NCBI RefSeq assembly: GCF_000949635.1
Contig: NZ_BAFN01000001.1
Coordinates: forward strand, 868,001-932,000
Direction of reading: 5' to 3'
Length of the DNA stretch: 64,000 nt
DNA from: Candidatus Brocadia sinica JPN1
GTDB lineage: Bacteria; Planctomycetota; Brocadiia; Brocadiales; Brocadiaceae
Shown here: in pieces, positions 7,727 through 15,872 of the stretch
Numbering within the stretch: position 1 is the first letter of the stretch
Layout: each line of letters begins with the position of its first letter
The notes under the pieces: model-generated
What the model saw: only the letters and a program-made list of their open reading frames with translations
What the model was told of the DNA's origin: nothing
Databases searched by the model: none
Made by a program: the position numbers and the translations under genes

Positions 7727-8662
7727 ATGACACTCTTCATTTATGATGAAATCTTCTTAAAACATGATACTGGCTTTGGGCACCCGGAAAATTCCCGGCG
7801 ACTGGAAAACACCCTACGGTATCTGAAAGAAAACCACCTCTGGGAACAATTAAGGGTGGAGAATCCCCGCGCAGCATCAATGCAGGAAATCGGCCTGATT
7901 CATCCGCAAACCTATATTGAGGCTATCAAACAAATCGCTGATACCGGCGGAGGATGGCTGGATAGTGATACCGTGGTTTCTACCGCCTCATATGATGTCG
8001 CTGTTCATGCAGCGGGGGCACCATTAACGGCGATAGATTTGATAATGAAAGGTGAAGGGAAGAATGCCTTTTGTCTCGTGCGTCCACCGGGTCACCATGC
8101 AATACCCTCAAGGGGAATGGGGTTTTGCCTTTTCAATAATGTAGCCATTGCAGCAAAATACATTCAATCCAGGTATCAGCTAGAAAAAATCTGTATCGTT
8201 GATTGGGATGTTCACCATGGAAACGGGACACAGGATGCGTTTTACCGTGACCCAACGGTGTTGTATTTTTCCATGCACCGGTATCCATTTTACCCTGGTT
8301 CGGGAAGGAAAGAGGAAGATGGACAGGGTAAAGGCAAGGGATTTACCATTAATATGCCTCTCCCGGCAGATACAACTTCTCAAGAGTATATCGCAGCGTT
8401 TCTGGATATCATGGAGCATCGGGTAAATCAATTTGCCCCGGAATTTATCGTTATCTCAGCAGGTTTTGATACCTATAGAAAAGACACCATTGGCGGGTTG
8501 AATTTGGATATACAGGACTTCCGTACGCTGACAGAAATTGTTATGAAGCATGCGGATAGATGCTGCGGCGGCAGGATTGTATCATGCCTTGAAGGTGGTT
8601 ACAATCTATCCGATCTTCCTTTATGTATAGAAGCCCACCTCAAGGCACTGCTTCAGGCATAA
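7727..8662 (+). CDS. Histone deacetylase-family zinc amidohydrolase
   Basis: Cytoplasmic zinc hydrolase of 311 residues in the arginase/deacetylase fold; bacterial members remove acyl groups from polyamines, acetoin-pathway substrates or proteins. Signature segments are in order: HPENSRRL near the N-terminus, RPPGHHA at 119-125 (catalytic His123-His124), DWDVHHGNGTQ from 159 (zinc ligands Asp161 and His163), SAGFD at 244-248 (third ligand Asp248) and LEGGYN near the C-terminus. All catalytic residues are present and the length is normal. It stands alone, convergent with rpsT. The physiological substrate cannot be told from sequence. Confidence 0.92.
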   Translation: MTLFIYDEIFLKHDTGFGHPENSRRLENTLRYLKENHLWEQLRVENPRAASMQEIGLIHPQTYIEAIKQIADTGGGWLDSDTVVSTASYDVAVHAAGAPLTAIDLIMKGEGKNAFCLVRPPGHHAIPSRGMGFCLFNNVAIAAKYIQSRYQLEKICIVDWDVHHGNGTQDAFYRDPTVLYFSMHRYPFYPGSGRKEEDGQGKGKGFTINMPLPADTTSQEYIAAFLDIMEHRVNQFAPEFIVISAGFDTYRKDTIGGLNLDIQDFRTLTEIVMKHADRCCGGRIVSCLEGGYNLSDLPLCIEAHLKALLQA

Positions 8663-8947
8663 TTAACTTTTTTGTGGCGCCGCGGTTTTTATTTTATTCA
8701 ATTGTTTTGTCAGACGAGACTTCTTTCTGCTGGCAGTATTTTTATGTAAAATCCCCTTCGCTGCTGCTTTGTCTAATTTTTTTATCGCAAGCCGGAGTTT
8801 TTCTTCGGCTGACGGAATATTCCCTTCCTTCACAACACCTAAAAAATGCTTTATTTGAGTTCTCAGCGCAGATTTGCGAGACCTGTTTCTCAAATTACGC
8901 TTTATGTTTTGCCTGAGCCTTTTTTTGGCCGATTTCATTGTTGGCAT
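8663..8947 (-). CDS. rpsT: 30S ribosomal protein S20
   Basis: Small basic protein of 94 residues (MPTMKSAKKRLRQNIKRN...), typical of bacterial S20, which binds the 5' domain and helix 44 of 16S rRNA. The start at 8947 is supported by AGAGGAG about 10 bases upstream; longer in-frame extensions are not S20-like. A TTGACT-17-TACATT promoter is just upstream. Its stop abuts the end of the convergent deacetylase gene with no visible terminator between them. Confidence 0.96.
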   Translation of the reverse strand: MPTMKSAKKRLRQNIKRNLRNRSRKSALRTQIKHFLGVVKEGNIPSAEEKLRLAIKKLDKAAAKGILHKNTASRKKSRLTKQLNKIKTAAPQKS

Positions 8948-9017
8948 GGTTATGATGCTCCTCTCATTCAGATTAATAAATTCAAATATTATCAGATTCG
9001 AAAACCAGAAGACGTAT

Positions 9018-9046
9018 AATGTATTGAATTCATAACCTAAAGTCAA
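9018..9046 (-). promoter_or_regulatory. Sigma-70-type promoter for rpsT
   Basis: On the minus strand TTGACT, 17-base spacer, TACATT, giving a leader of about 60 bases before the rpsT start. Confidence 0.5.
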
Positions 9047-9074
9047 CAGGAAAACACAGGAAAATGAAAGAGAC

Positions 9075-9103
9075 TTGCAATCTTTCTGTTTTTTTAGTAT
9101 AGT
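9075..9103 (+). promoter_or_regulatory. Sigma-70-type promoter for def operon
   Basis: TTGCAA, 17-base spacer, TATAGT, placed about 40 bases before the def start and divergent from the rpsT promoter. Confidence 0.6.
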
Positions 9104-9141
9104 GAAGCGAGTATTATCAGTACCTTAGCCAATTTAGAGAA

Positions 9142-9663
9142 ATGAAATTCATGAATATTGTCTTGTATCCAGACCCGGCACTTCGCCAAAAGGCGAAGCC
9201 GCTTACGGAAATTAATAAAGAAGTATGCAAAAAAGCAGAAGAAATGATGGAATTGATGTATCAAGCCCATGGTATAGGGCTGGCAGCGCCCCAGGTGGGG
9301 TGGTCTGTCCGCCTGTTCATTATTGATGCCGGTGGGAATAGCCACGAAGAAAAGGTGTTTATCAATCCGACAATAGTTGAAGAAACGGGCGAGTTGAACA
9401 AAGAAGAGGGTTGTTTAAGTTTTCCGGGTATTATGGGGAAGATTATTCGGTCCCAGCGAATTAAGGCTTATGCTTATAACCTCAAAGGGCAAAAATTAGA
9501 AATAGAGGCGGAAGGGCTGGCTGCACGTGCATGGCAGCACGAGCTGGATCATCTTAACGGGGAACTTTTTATCGACAGAATGAGTCCTTCAAATCGTTTG
9601 GCTGTATCACAACGGTTAAAAGAGTTTGAACGGACATACAAAAGCACACATGTTCCTGTGTGA
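9142..9663 (+). CDS. def: Peptide deformylase
   Basis: Removes the formyl group from the N-terminal methionine of new proteins. The 173-residue protein has all three motifs: GIGLAAPQVG from Gly44, EGCLS with metal ligand Cys91, and QHELDH with His133, Glu134 and His137. It is followed after 60 bases by fmt, the enzyme that puts the formyl group on, the common def-fmt pairing. The start is ATG at 9142; a second in-frame Met lies three codons later and cannot be excluded. Confidence 0.96.
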   Translation: MKFMNIVLYPDPALRQKAKPLTEINKEVCKKAEEMMELMYQAHGIGLAAPQVGWSVRLFIIDAGGNSHEEKVFINPTIVEETGELNKEEGCLSFPGIMGKIIRSQRIKAYAYNLKGQKLEIEAEGLAARAWQHELDHLNGELFIDRMSPSNRLAVSQRLKEFERTYKSTHVPV

Positions 9664-9723
9664 TGTATAATTACACTTACGTAAAAAAGGTCAAACAAGG
9701 AACACAGGATGGTGTTTTAAATA

Positions 9724-10680
9724 ATGAATGTGGTCTTTATGGGAACGCCTGGTTTTGCAGTTCCCAGTTTATGTTCATTGGCAGCAACACAGAAAATTAT
9801 CACTGTTATTACACAACCAGACAGACCAAAAGGGAGAAGCAAAATACCGTGTCCTTCTCCGGTGAAGGAAGCCGCGGAAAAATTGGGGTTAAAAATCATG
9901 CAACCTCTCAATGTTAATGATGAACCGGTTGTGAAACAACTTCAAAATCTTTCACCCGATTGTATCGTTGTTGTTGCCTTCGGACAATTCTTGTCCAATT
10001 CGATTATCCATCTTCCACGCTATCAATGCATTAACATCCACGCCTCTCTATTGCCTAAATTTCGCGGCGCCGCACCCATTAACTGGGCGATCATACAGGG
10101 AGAAGCCGTCACCGGTGTTACTGCTGTGGTTATGACTGCAAAAATGGATGCAGGAGACATTATTGCCCAGAAAAAAACGCCACTATTTTTAGAAGAAAAT
10201 GCAGGAGACATTGAAAAGAGACTTGCTTCCATGGGCGCAGACCTATTGGTTGAGACGTTAAACCTTGTGGAAACAGGAAAGGCAACTTACACAAAACAGG
10301 ACGAAAGAGAAGTAACCTTTGCGCCGAAACTGAAGAAAGAAGACGGCTTAATTCCATGGTCCCATGAAACAAAAAAAATTCACAATCTGATACGTGGACT
10401 AACCCCCTCGCCCGGCGCTTACACGTATTGTCTCAAAAATGATACCAAAGAAAAAAAAAGAATTATTATCCTGAAGACACAGATTCACGATATGCCAAAC
10501 ATGAAAACATCCCTTAACCCCGGCATGATAAATGAAATTGCTCAATGTGGAATCCATGTTGCTACCGGAGACGGGTTTGTTTGTATCACACAATTACAGC
10601 CGGAGGGTAAGCGTGCAATGAATGCACAGGAATACTTACATGGTCATAAGATAACCGTTGAAGACATGCTTGTATCGTAA
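9724..10680 (+). CDS. fmt: Methionyl-tRNA formyltransferase
   Basis: Transfers a formyl group from 10-formyl-tetrahydrofolate to Met-tRNA(fMet). At 318 residues it has normal length: the N-terminal Rossmann formyltransferase domain opens MNVVFMGTPGFAVP and has the active-site segment NIHASLLPKFRGAAPI with Asn104 and His106, and a C-terminal OB-like domain starts near residue 210. Directly downstream of def. The formyl donor connects it to the folate C1 pathway encoded further along (metF, metV). Confidence 0.96.
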   Translation: MNVVFMGTPGFAVPSLCSLAATQKIITVITQPDRPKGRSKIPCPSPVKEAAEKLGLKIMQPLNVNDEPVVKQLQNLSPDCIVVVAFGQFLSNSIIHLPRYQCINIHASLLPKFRGAAPINWAIIQGEAVTGVTAVVMTAKMDAGDIIAQKKTPLFLEENAGDIEKRLASMGADLLVETLNLVETGKATYTKQDEREVTFAPKLKKEDGLIPWSHETKKIHNLIRGLTPSPGAYTYCLKNDTKEKKRIIILKTQIHDMPNMKTSLNPGMINEIAQCGIHVATGDGFVCITQLQPEGKRAMNAQEYLHGHKITVEDMLVS

Positions 10681-10705
10681 TACGTATTTTTCATTTGCTG
10701 TAATA

Positions 10706-10739
10706 CTTTACCGCAACCGTGGTGTTTTCTGCGGTAAAG
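10706..10739 (+). terminator. Stem-loop between fmt and DUF116 gene
   Basis: Perfect 10-base stem (CTTTACCGCA / TGCGGTAAAG) with a 14-base loop in the fmt-DUF116 gap. No T run follows, so a partial terminator or RNA-processing hairpin is more likely than a full stop. Confidence 0.4.
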
Positions 10740-10772
10740 CGAATCTCTATCATTTACACAAAGGCAGGTACC

Positions 10773-11216
10773 ATGGAATTTATTGATAAAAAAGTTGTTT
10801 CTATCAATAACCTTATGTTGAAGTTTCGCAAGAAAAAGTGTTCTCCGAAAAATTTGTTGATCTTGTTTCCCCATTGCATCCAGAATTCACAGTGCAAGCA
10901 AAATGTCAGGAACGACCTGAACGAATGTAAACGTTGTGGGAAATGTAAAATCAAGGATTTACTGGAATTTTCAGAGAAATATGGAGTGAATATTAGCCTC
11001 GCCACAGGGGGGCGCGTCGCCCTTCAAAGGGTAATGGCTGAAGACATACATGGGGTAATAGCGATTGCCTGCGAAAAGGAACTCCGGACGGGTTTGATGG
11101 CAGCTATGTCTAAGGCAATATTTGCAGTTCCTAATCTAAGACCTCACGGATATTGCAAGGATACGGATGTATATCTGGATGAGGTAAAAGAAGCTATTGA
11201 AAAATTCCTCACATAA
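10773..11216 (+). CDS. DUF116 family protein
   Basis: Cytoplasmic protein of 147 residues. A cysteine-rich N-terminal part (CIQNSQC, then CKRCGKCKI) precedes a Rossmann-like part (ISLATGGRVALQRVM, GVIAIACEKELRTGL), the DUF116 pattern. The cysteines suggest a metal or FeS site. No biochemical role is established that I can name. In this window it lies between fmt and rsmB and overlaps the rsmB start by 20 bases, implying coupled translation and a link to ribosome or initiator-tRNA work. The start at 10773 (MEFIDKK) is the first sensible ATG. Confidence 0.85.
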   Translation: MEFIDKKVVSINNLMLKFRKKKCSPKNLLILFPHCIQNSQCKQNVRNDLNECKRCGKCKIKDLLEFSEKYGVNISLATGGRVALQRVMAEDIHGVIAIACEKELRTGLMAAMSKAIFAVPNLRPHGYCKDTDVYLDEVKEAIEKFLT

Positions 11217-12594
11217 GACAGACGTTCGTTATGCAGGTATCCGGGTACTAAGAGAGGTTGATGAAAAAGAGGTTTTTGCCCAGGAACTTATCTCTGAAAG
11301 ATGTGCACAGAGTGATTTATCGAAACGGGACAAAAACCTTCTCACAGAATTAGTAAACGGCGTTATTCGCCATCGTTTACCCCTTGACACCCTCATCTCC
11401 TTTTTTTCGAATATACCCTTAAATAAGATAGAACCATGGGTATTATACGCCCTGCGTGTGGGTCTCTATCAAATTGCCTATTTGGACAGAATCCCCCTTT
11501 CCGCCGCGATAAACACGTCTGTAGCACTCGTAAAAAAATTGGTCCGACGGACGGACGCGGTCAGATTTACCAATGCAGTTCTCCGGGCAGCCGAAAGAAG
11601 TATTCAAAATAAATCTGCATGCGAACCGGAGATTACCGACCTGCAAAAGGCCCTGTACAGAAGGAAAAACATATGGTGTACATTTCACCATCCGATCTTT
11701 CCCGATCCGGCTAAACATCTTACCTCTTTCCTTGCAATTAATTATAGTCACCCTGAATGGTTGATAAAACGTTGGATCAGCAGGTATGGGAAGGAAAAAA
11801 CCGTTGAGATGTGCAAAGCCAACAATCTTGCCCCAAGGGTATTCCTTCGCGTAAATCAGGGGAAAATATCCACCCGGGAATTCCTTGCTTTGCTCGATAA
11901 AGATGGTATCAGCGCACGCACTATCAACACCGCAGTCGTTGTTGAAAATATTGCAGTTTTTGAAATTCCGGGGTTTGCAGAAGGATTGTTCTTTGTGCAA
12001 GACATATCCGCTATGAAGGTTGCGGAATTCCTCAAGATAGAAAAATCGAACACCGTGTTGGATATGTGCGCAGCGCCTGGAGGGAAGACGACTCATATTG
12101 CAGAATTTTTGGGGAACACGGGGTGGATATATGCGTTAGATATTTCTGCAAAACGTTTACAGTTGACCAAAGAAAATTGTCTGCGGATGGGAATTCATAA
12201 CGTCTCTATTGTTTGTGGCGACGCATCTGACGAAAAGGCCCCTTTCCGGATGAAATTTGATCGCATACTCATAGATGCACCGTGTTCCAATACGGGAGTA
12301 CTTTCACGTCGCGTGGAAGCCCGGTGGCGGTTAAAAGAAAGCGATATAAATAAACTTGCCGCCCTCCAATACTCTATACTAAAAACGGGCGCCTCTTTGC
12401 TAAAATCTAACGGCTATCTGGTGTATAGCACCTGCAGTATCGAACCAGAAGAAAATCAGGGTATAATAAAAAAATTTATGGGTAGTGAGCCCCAATTTTC
12501 CCTGGACGCAGAGGAGCACTATTTACCCGACATGGATAAAGGGGATGGAGGATACATGGCAAGGCTTTGCAAAAGGCAGGTTTATAGCTACTAA
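11197..12594 (+). CDS. rsmB: 16S rRNA m5C967 methyltransferase RsmB
   Basis: S-adenosylmethionine-dependent rRNA cytosine-5 methyltransferase of 465 residues. A NusB-like RNA-binding domain (about 1-145) is followed by a Rossmann methyltransferase domain with VLDMCAAPGGKTTHIAE, DAPCSNTG (Cys363, product release) and YSTCSIEPEEN (Cys413, catalytic). Both cysteines of the RsmB/RsmF mechanism are present. The ATG at 11197 lies inside the DUF116 gene end. The stop is 29 bases from the end of a convergent lipoprotein gene. Confidence 0.95.
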   Translation: MKNSSHKTDVRYAGIRVLREVDEKEVFAQELISERCAQSDLSKRDKNLLTELVNGVIRHRLPLDTLISFFSNIPLNKIEPWVLYALRVGLYQIAYLDRIPLSAAINTSVALVKKLVRRTDAVRFTNAVLRAAERSIQNKSACEPEITDLQKALYRRKNIWCTFHHPIFPDPAKHLTSFLAINYSHPEWLIKRWISRYGKEKTVEMCKANNLAPRVFLRVNQGKISTREFLALLDKDGISARTINTAVVVENIAVFEIPGFAEGLFFVQDISAMKVAEFLKIEKSNTVLDMCAAPGGKTTHIAEFLGNTGWIYALDISAKRLQLTKENCLRMGIHNVSIVCGDASDEKAPFRMKFDRILIDAPCSNTGVLSRRVEARWRLKESDINKLAALQYSILKTGASLLKSNGYLVYSTCSIEPEENQGIIKKFMGSEPQFSLDAEEHYLPDMDKGDGGYMARLCKRQVYSY

Positions 12595-12622
12595 CCGTTT
12601 AAAGCCTCAACAGCCCGTTAGA

Positions 12623-13195
12623 TTATTTCCGGCATTTCCTGGACCGATGATGCTCCCTTCTGAGCAAAAGATGGCTTTGCCACCACCAATAGTCATCATA
12701 GTAATAGTAGGGATAAGGATCGTAGTATCTTTTTTCAATTACCGGCCAGAGGTATATTTCTTTCACATGAATCAGTGGATAGGCGTACTCTGTTTTGTCC
12801 AGAGGCAAAATCTTCTTTCCCCGAACTTCTCCTGCAATTGTAACAGCCCGCTCCTTCGCGTATACGTATGTATCCAGGTAGCGGCTGTCAAGCGCCAGAA
12901 ATCTTCCTTCGGTTTCGTCAACCTCTTTCGGCTGCCCACGGAAACCAGCAGGGCGCTGTAATACTTGCAATAGAGTCCCCTCCGCAGTGTTTTTGGCTTC
13001 GATAATGATGCCACTGAAAATCATCGTTTGACCTTTGTAACGTTCAGGATCGCTGAGTACATCCTTAAAAGTAACATCTGGCCTTGCTTGATCCCTGACT
13101 TGCTTCGATATAACCGGTGCGCAACCAGCCATGGAAAATAATACTACAAACATCATTGATTGAGGAAATGTAAAGTATTTACTACTTATCATCAT
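12623..13195 (-). CDS. Slp-family outer membrane lipoprotein (copy A)
   Basis: Predicted lipoprotein of 190 residues: signal peptide with lipobox SMAGC, then the Slp domain (PVISKQVRDQARPDVTF, the YKGQTMIFSGIIIEAKNT strand pair, GRFLALDSRYLD, AVTIAGEVRGKK, YPLIHVKEIYLWP). Slp is a starvation- or stationary-phase-induced outer membrane lipoprotein in enterobacteria. The C-terminus is an aromatic tail rich in Tyr and Trp, then a basic end. A close paralogue lies just upstream on the same strand, so this is a tandem duplication. Confidence 0.88.
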   Translation of the reverse strand: MMISSKYFTFPQSMMFVVLFSMAGCAPVISKQVRDQARPDVTFKDVLSDPERYKGQTMIFSGIIIEAKNTAEGTLLQVLQRPAGFRGQPKEVDETEGRFLALDSRYLDTYVYAKERAVTIAGEVRGKKILPLDKTEYAYPLIHVKEIYLWPVIEKRYYDPYPYYYYDDYWWWQSHLLLRREHHRSRKCRK

Positions 13196-13308
13196 GTATT
13201 CACTTTCTCATGACTGTTTGTACTCTGGAAATTATTACCTGCATATTTTTCATAGTAACCGCAGGAACCCATGCTTATCCACTCCTCCGGTTGTGCAAGA
13301 TGTCTTGG

Positions 13309-13839
13309 TTAGTAATACGGATAGCGGCTTCTCCACCACCAATAGTCATGATAGTAATAATCACGGCTTGGATAATTTTTTTCAACTGGCCAGAGGTATA
13401 TCTCTTTCACAGAAATCAGGGGATAGGAGTACTCTATTTGTCCCAACGGTAGCGTCCTCCTTCCCTGAATCTCCCCCGCAATCGTAACGGACCGTCCTTT
13501 GGCAAATACATCCACATCGAGATAGCGATTGTCAATCGCAAGAAACCTTCCTCCTGTTTCGTCCGCATCTTTAGGTTTCCCTCGGTAACCAGCAGGACAT
13601 TGCAATACTTCTAATAAGGTTCCTTCTTTGGTATTTTTGGTCTCGATAATGATACCGCTTAAGATAATCATCCGGCCTTTGTATTGTTCAGGGTCGCTCA
13701 GTACCTCTCTGAAAACAATGTCTGGTCTGGCCTGGTCCCTGGCTTGCTTCGATATAACCGGTGCACAGCCAGACAGCGACAACAAGAAGATAATCAGCAT
13801 TGAATGAGAAAAACTGAAGCATTCGCCTCTTTTTATCAT
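13309..13839 (-). CDS. Slp-family outer membrane lipoprotein (copy B)
   Basis: Paralogue of the neighbouring Slp protein, 176 residues: lipobox SLSGC, the same CAPVISKQARDQARPD opening and the same domain order. It also ends in an aromatic tail (DYYYHDYWWWRSR). The start is supported by GGAGGGTAA 6 bases upstream. The two copies are close along the domain but differ in the last 20 residues, where copy A is longer and more basic. About 110 bases separate them and they are probably cotranscribed. Confidence 0.88.
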   Translation of the reverse strand: MIKRGECFSFSHSMLIIFLLSLSGCAPVISKQARDQARPDIVFREVLSDPEQYKGRMIILSGIIIETKNTKEGTLLEVLQCPAGYRGKPKDADETGGRFLAIDNRYLDVDVFAKGRSVTIAGEIQGRRTLPLGQIEYSYPLISVKEIYLWPVEKNYPSRDYYYHDYWWWRSRYPYY

Positions 13840-14028
13840 TTTTATTACCCTCCATTCAGAGACATTCGCGCTTTTGAATTATCGTGTTATTACTCTTATT
13901 ATATTAACGGTTGGTAATAATGTCATCAACAAGATTGTTAAGCAAAAACGATATGGTACTCCCTTCAGGTACAAGAAATTTGAATCCGGGAAAAAAAGTT
14001 TGTTTTAAGTCATTTATAGATTTATAAT

Positions 14029-15033
14029 TTGTCATTTAGAATTTCAAATGATTATTTCATTGATGGGAGACATATCATCGAACACATTCATAGTATAGAT
14101 TATTATCATATCGAAGATGAACATGGCCACAAACATGAGTATAGGGCTCACGAACGAAAGAAACTCATTCTGGCGAGTGTGATTACCGGCAGCATCTTTA
14201 TCGTAGAAGTTATCGGGGGATTTATTACTAATAGCCTTGCCTTGATTAGTGACGCAGGTCACATGCTTACTCACCTCTTTGCACTGTTGGTAAGCCTGTT
14301 TGCGTTATTCTTCGCAGCAAAACCTCCTACTGAAAAAAAGACCTATGGCTTTTACCGTTTAGAAATATTAGCAGCCTTGTTTAATGGTATAACCCTTTTT
14401 GTGATCACCTTGTGGATATTTTATGAGGCTTACCAACGCTTTACGCATCCGGAGACCATATCAAGCGGCAAGATGTTTATCGTGGCCATGATGGGTTTAA
14501 TCGCCAATATAGGCTGTGTCTACATCCTAAAAGGGGGTGGGGACGGACATGAGCACAGCCTGAATGTCAGGGCAGCATTTCTGCATATGCTGGGTGACAC
14601 TTTTTCTTCCTTCGGCGTCATCATCGGGGCCATTATCATTTATTATACCAACTGGTTTATTGTCGACCCCATCATTAGCGTCATGATCTGCGTACTCATC
14701 CTGATCTGGTCTTATAAACTGATAATGGAATCCGTTGACATTCTCTTGGAAGCAACGCCGAAGGGGATCAATATTGAAGAAGTTATTGCCAGCCTCAGAC
14801 AGATTCCCGGTGTTGACGACGCCCACGACATCCATGTCTGGACCATTACCTCTGGTATGTATTCCATGAGTGGCCATATTGATACGAAAGATATGATGAT
14901 CAGCGAAACCACCAGGCTTTCCAAAGAAATTAACCGCATCCTTGGTGAAAAATTTAAGATTGGCCATGCGGTAATTCAGTTTGGATGTGAGTGCAAAATC
15001 AACCACTCGCACGACAACCATAATCATAGTTAA
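14029..15033 (+). CDS. Cation diffusion facilitator (Zn/Co/Cd exporter)
   Basis: Inner-membrane metal/proton antiporter of 334 residues. A His-rich N-terminal segment (HIEDEHGHKHEYRAHE) precedes six membrane helices; the metal-site motif SLALISDAGHMLTH is in helix 2 and MLGDTFSS in helix 5, and a cytoplasmic C-terminal domain (VDDAHDIHVWTI) ends in a His-rich tail. These are CzcD/ZitB features, so zinc, cobalt or cadmium export is likely. The only in-frame start ahead of helix 1 is TTG at 14029, with no clear ribosome site, so the exact N-terminus is uncertain. It ends 4 bases inside the convergent lipoprotein gene. Confidence 0.9.
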   Translation: MSFRISNDYFIDGRHIIEHIHSIDYYHIEDEHGHKHEYRAHERKKLILASVITGSIFIVEVIGGFITNSLALISDAGHMLTHLFALLVSLFALFFAAKPPTEKKTYGFYRLEILAALFNGITLFVITLWIFYEAYQRFTHPETISSGKMFIVAMMGLIANIGCVYILKGGGDGHEHSLNVRAAFLHMLGDTFSSFGVIIGAIIIYYTNWFIVDPIISVMICVLILIWSYKLIMESVDILLEATPKGINIEEVIASLRQIPGVDDAHDIHVWTITSGMYSMSGHIDTKDMMISETTRLSKEINRILGEKFKIGHAVIQFGCECKINHSHDNHNHS

Positions 15034-15410
15034 TGCCCTATAAAAACGACTTCCATTGAGGCCTTTTGTCCTGCGGCAGAAAAGATGATATTTGTGACGC
15101 CCGGTGAAATACCGTGTACGATAAATATTGCCTTGCCAACCGGGTCAGTCAATGCCTCCGGAGTAACCGTCGCAACCGTTGGAGAAGTGCTTGTTGCTGT
15201 GACTTTTATACCAAAGAGCGGACCTTCCTGCCTATCCAATAATTTAACAAATACTTTATCCTCAGAACCTGAATGAACACTCAGCTTATGAGGGCTTACA
15301 ATAATTCTCACCTCTTCCTCATAGCGAGGCGTTTGTGCACAAGAACTCAGCAAAATGATACCAAGCCAAAGTAAAGAAAAATACTGGGCCCTCTGATTGA
15401 GCAATTTCAC
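15030..15410 (-). CDS. Small lipoprotein with bacterial Ig-like domain
   Basis: Predicted lipoprotein of 126 residues. A GTG start at 15410 is chosen because AGGAGGT sits 6 bases upstream and the product then begins with a signal peptide (VKLLNQRAQYFSLLWLG...) ending in lipobox LSSC. The rest forms one immunoglobulin-like beta sandwich of the Big-1/invasin type (VKLLDRQEGPLFGIKVTATS, VTPEALTDPVGKAIFIV, PGVTNIIFSAAG). Likely surface or periplasmic; function unknown. The last 4 bases overlap the convergent CDF gene. Confidence 0.75.
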   Translation of the reverse strand: MKLLNQRAQYFSLLWLGIILLSSCAQTPRYEEEVRIIVSPHKLSVHSGSEDKVFVKLLDRQEGPLFGIKVTATSTSPTVATVTPEALTDPVGKAIFIVHGISPGVTNIIFSAAGQKASMEVVFIGH

Positions 15411-15503
15411 GGTATTACCTCCTCTGATAAAAATCAATAATAAACGGGTCATTTCTTCACCAAACCATATGGACTCTGTTGAGAGTTCTCCTGCTACTGC
15501 CAA

Positions 15504-15872
15504 ATCAATATCCGGTGTGTTTTTTTCAGAGGATTACCATATTTGCTGATACATGTCAATGGTCTTTGTAATTTTCAGGGTATTGCATGCATGTAAAAAT
15601 ATTTTTCATAAGAAGCCCAAGGTAAATTTACCTTGCAATTTTACCCCTGTTTGTATAACTTAAATAAATCTTAAGGAACATCCATGAGCACAGGATAAAT
15701 TCATCAGCTATCTGATATCAGCAAAGACGTCCGATTGATCACTGGTGTGAATTTTAACTTCTGTTTAACCAACCTGCCTGTGTGTTGAGTCCCCCTGCGT
15801 GCGGTTCATCCGTACTGGCCCGACTCCTGCAGGTAAGAAATTTTTCAACAACTGATTTTACTAGTTTTCCCC
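15504..15872. other. 369-bp intergenic region with 16-bp palindrome
   Basis: No gene seen. It holds a perfect 16-base palindrome, AAGGTAAATTTACCTT, at 15619-15634, about 210 bases upstream of the lipoprotein GTG and about 240 bases upstream of the GNAT fusion gene. It could be an operator between the divergent genes. No strong promoter pair was recognised. Confidence 0.4.
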
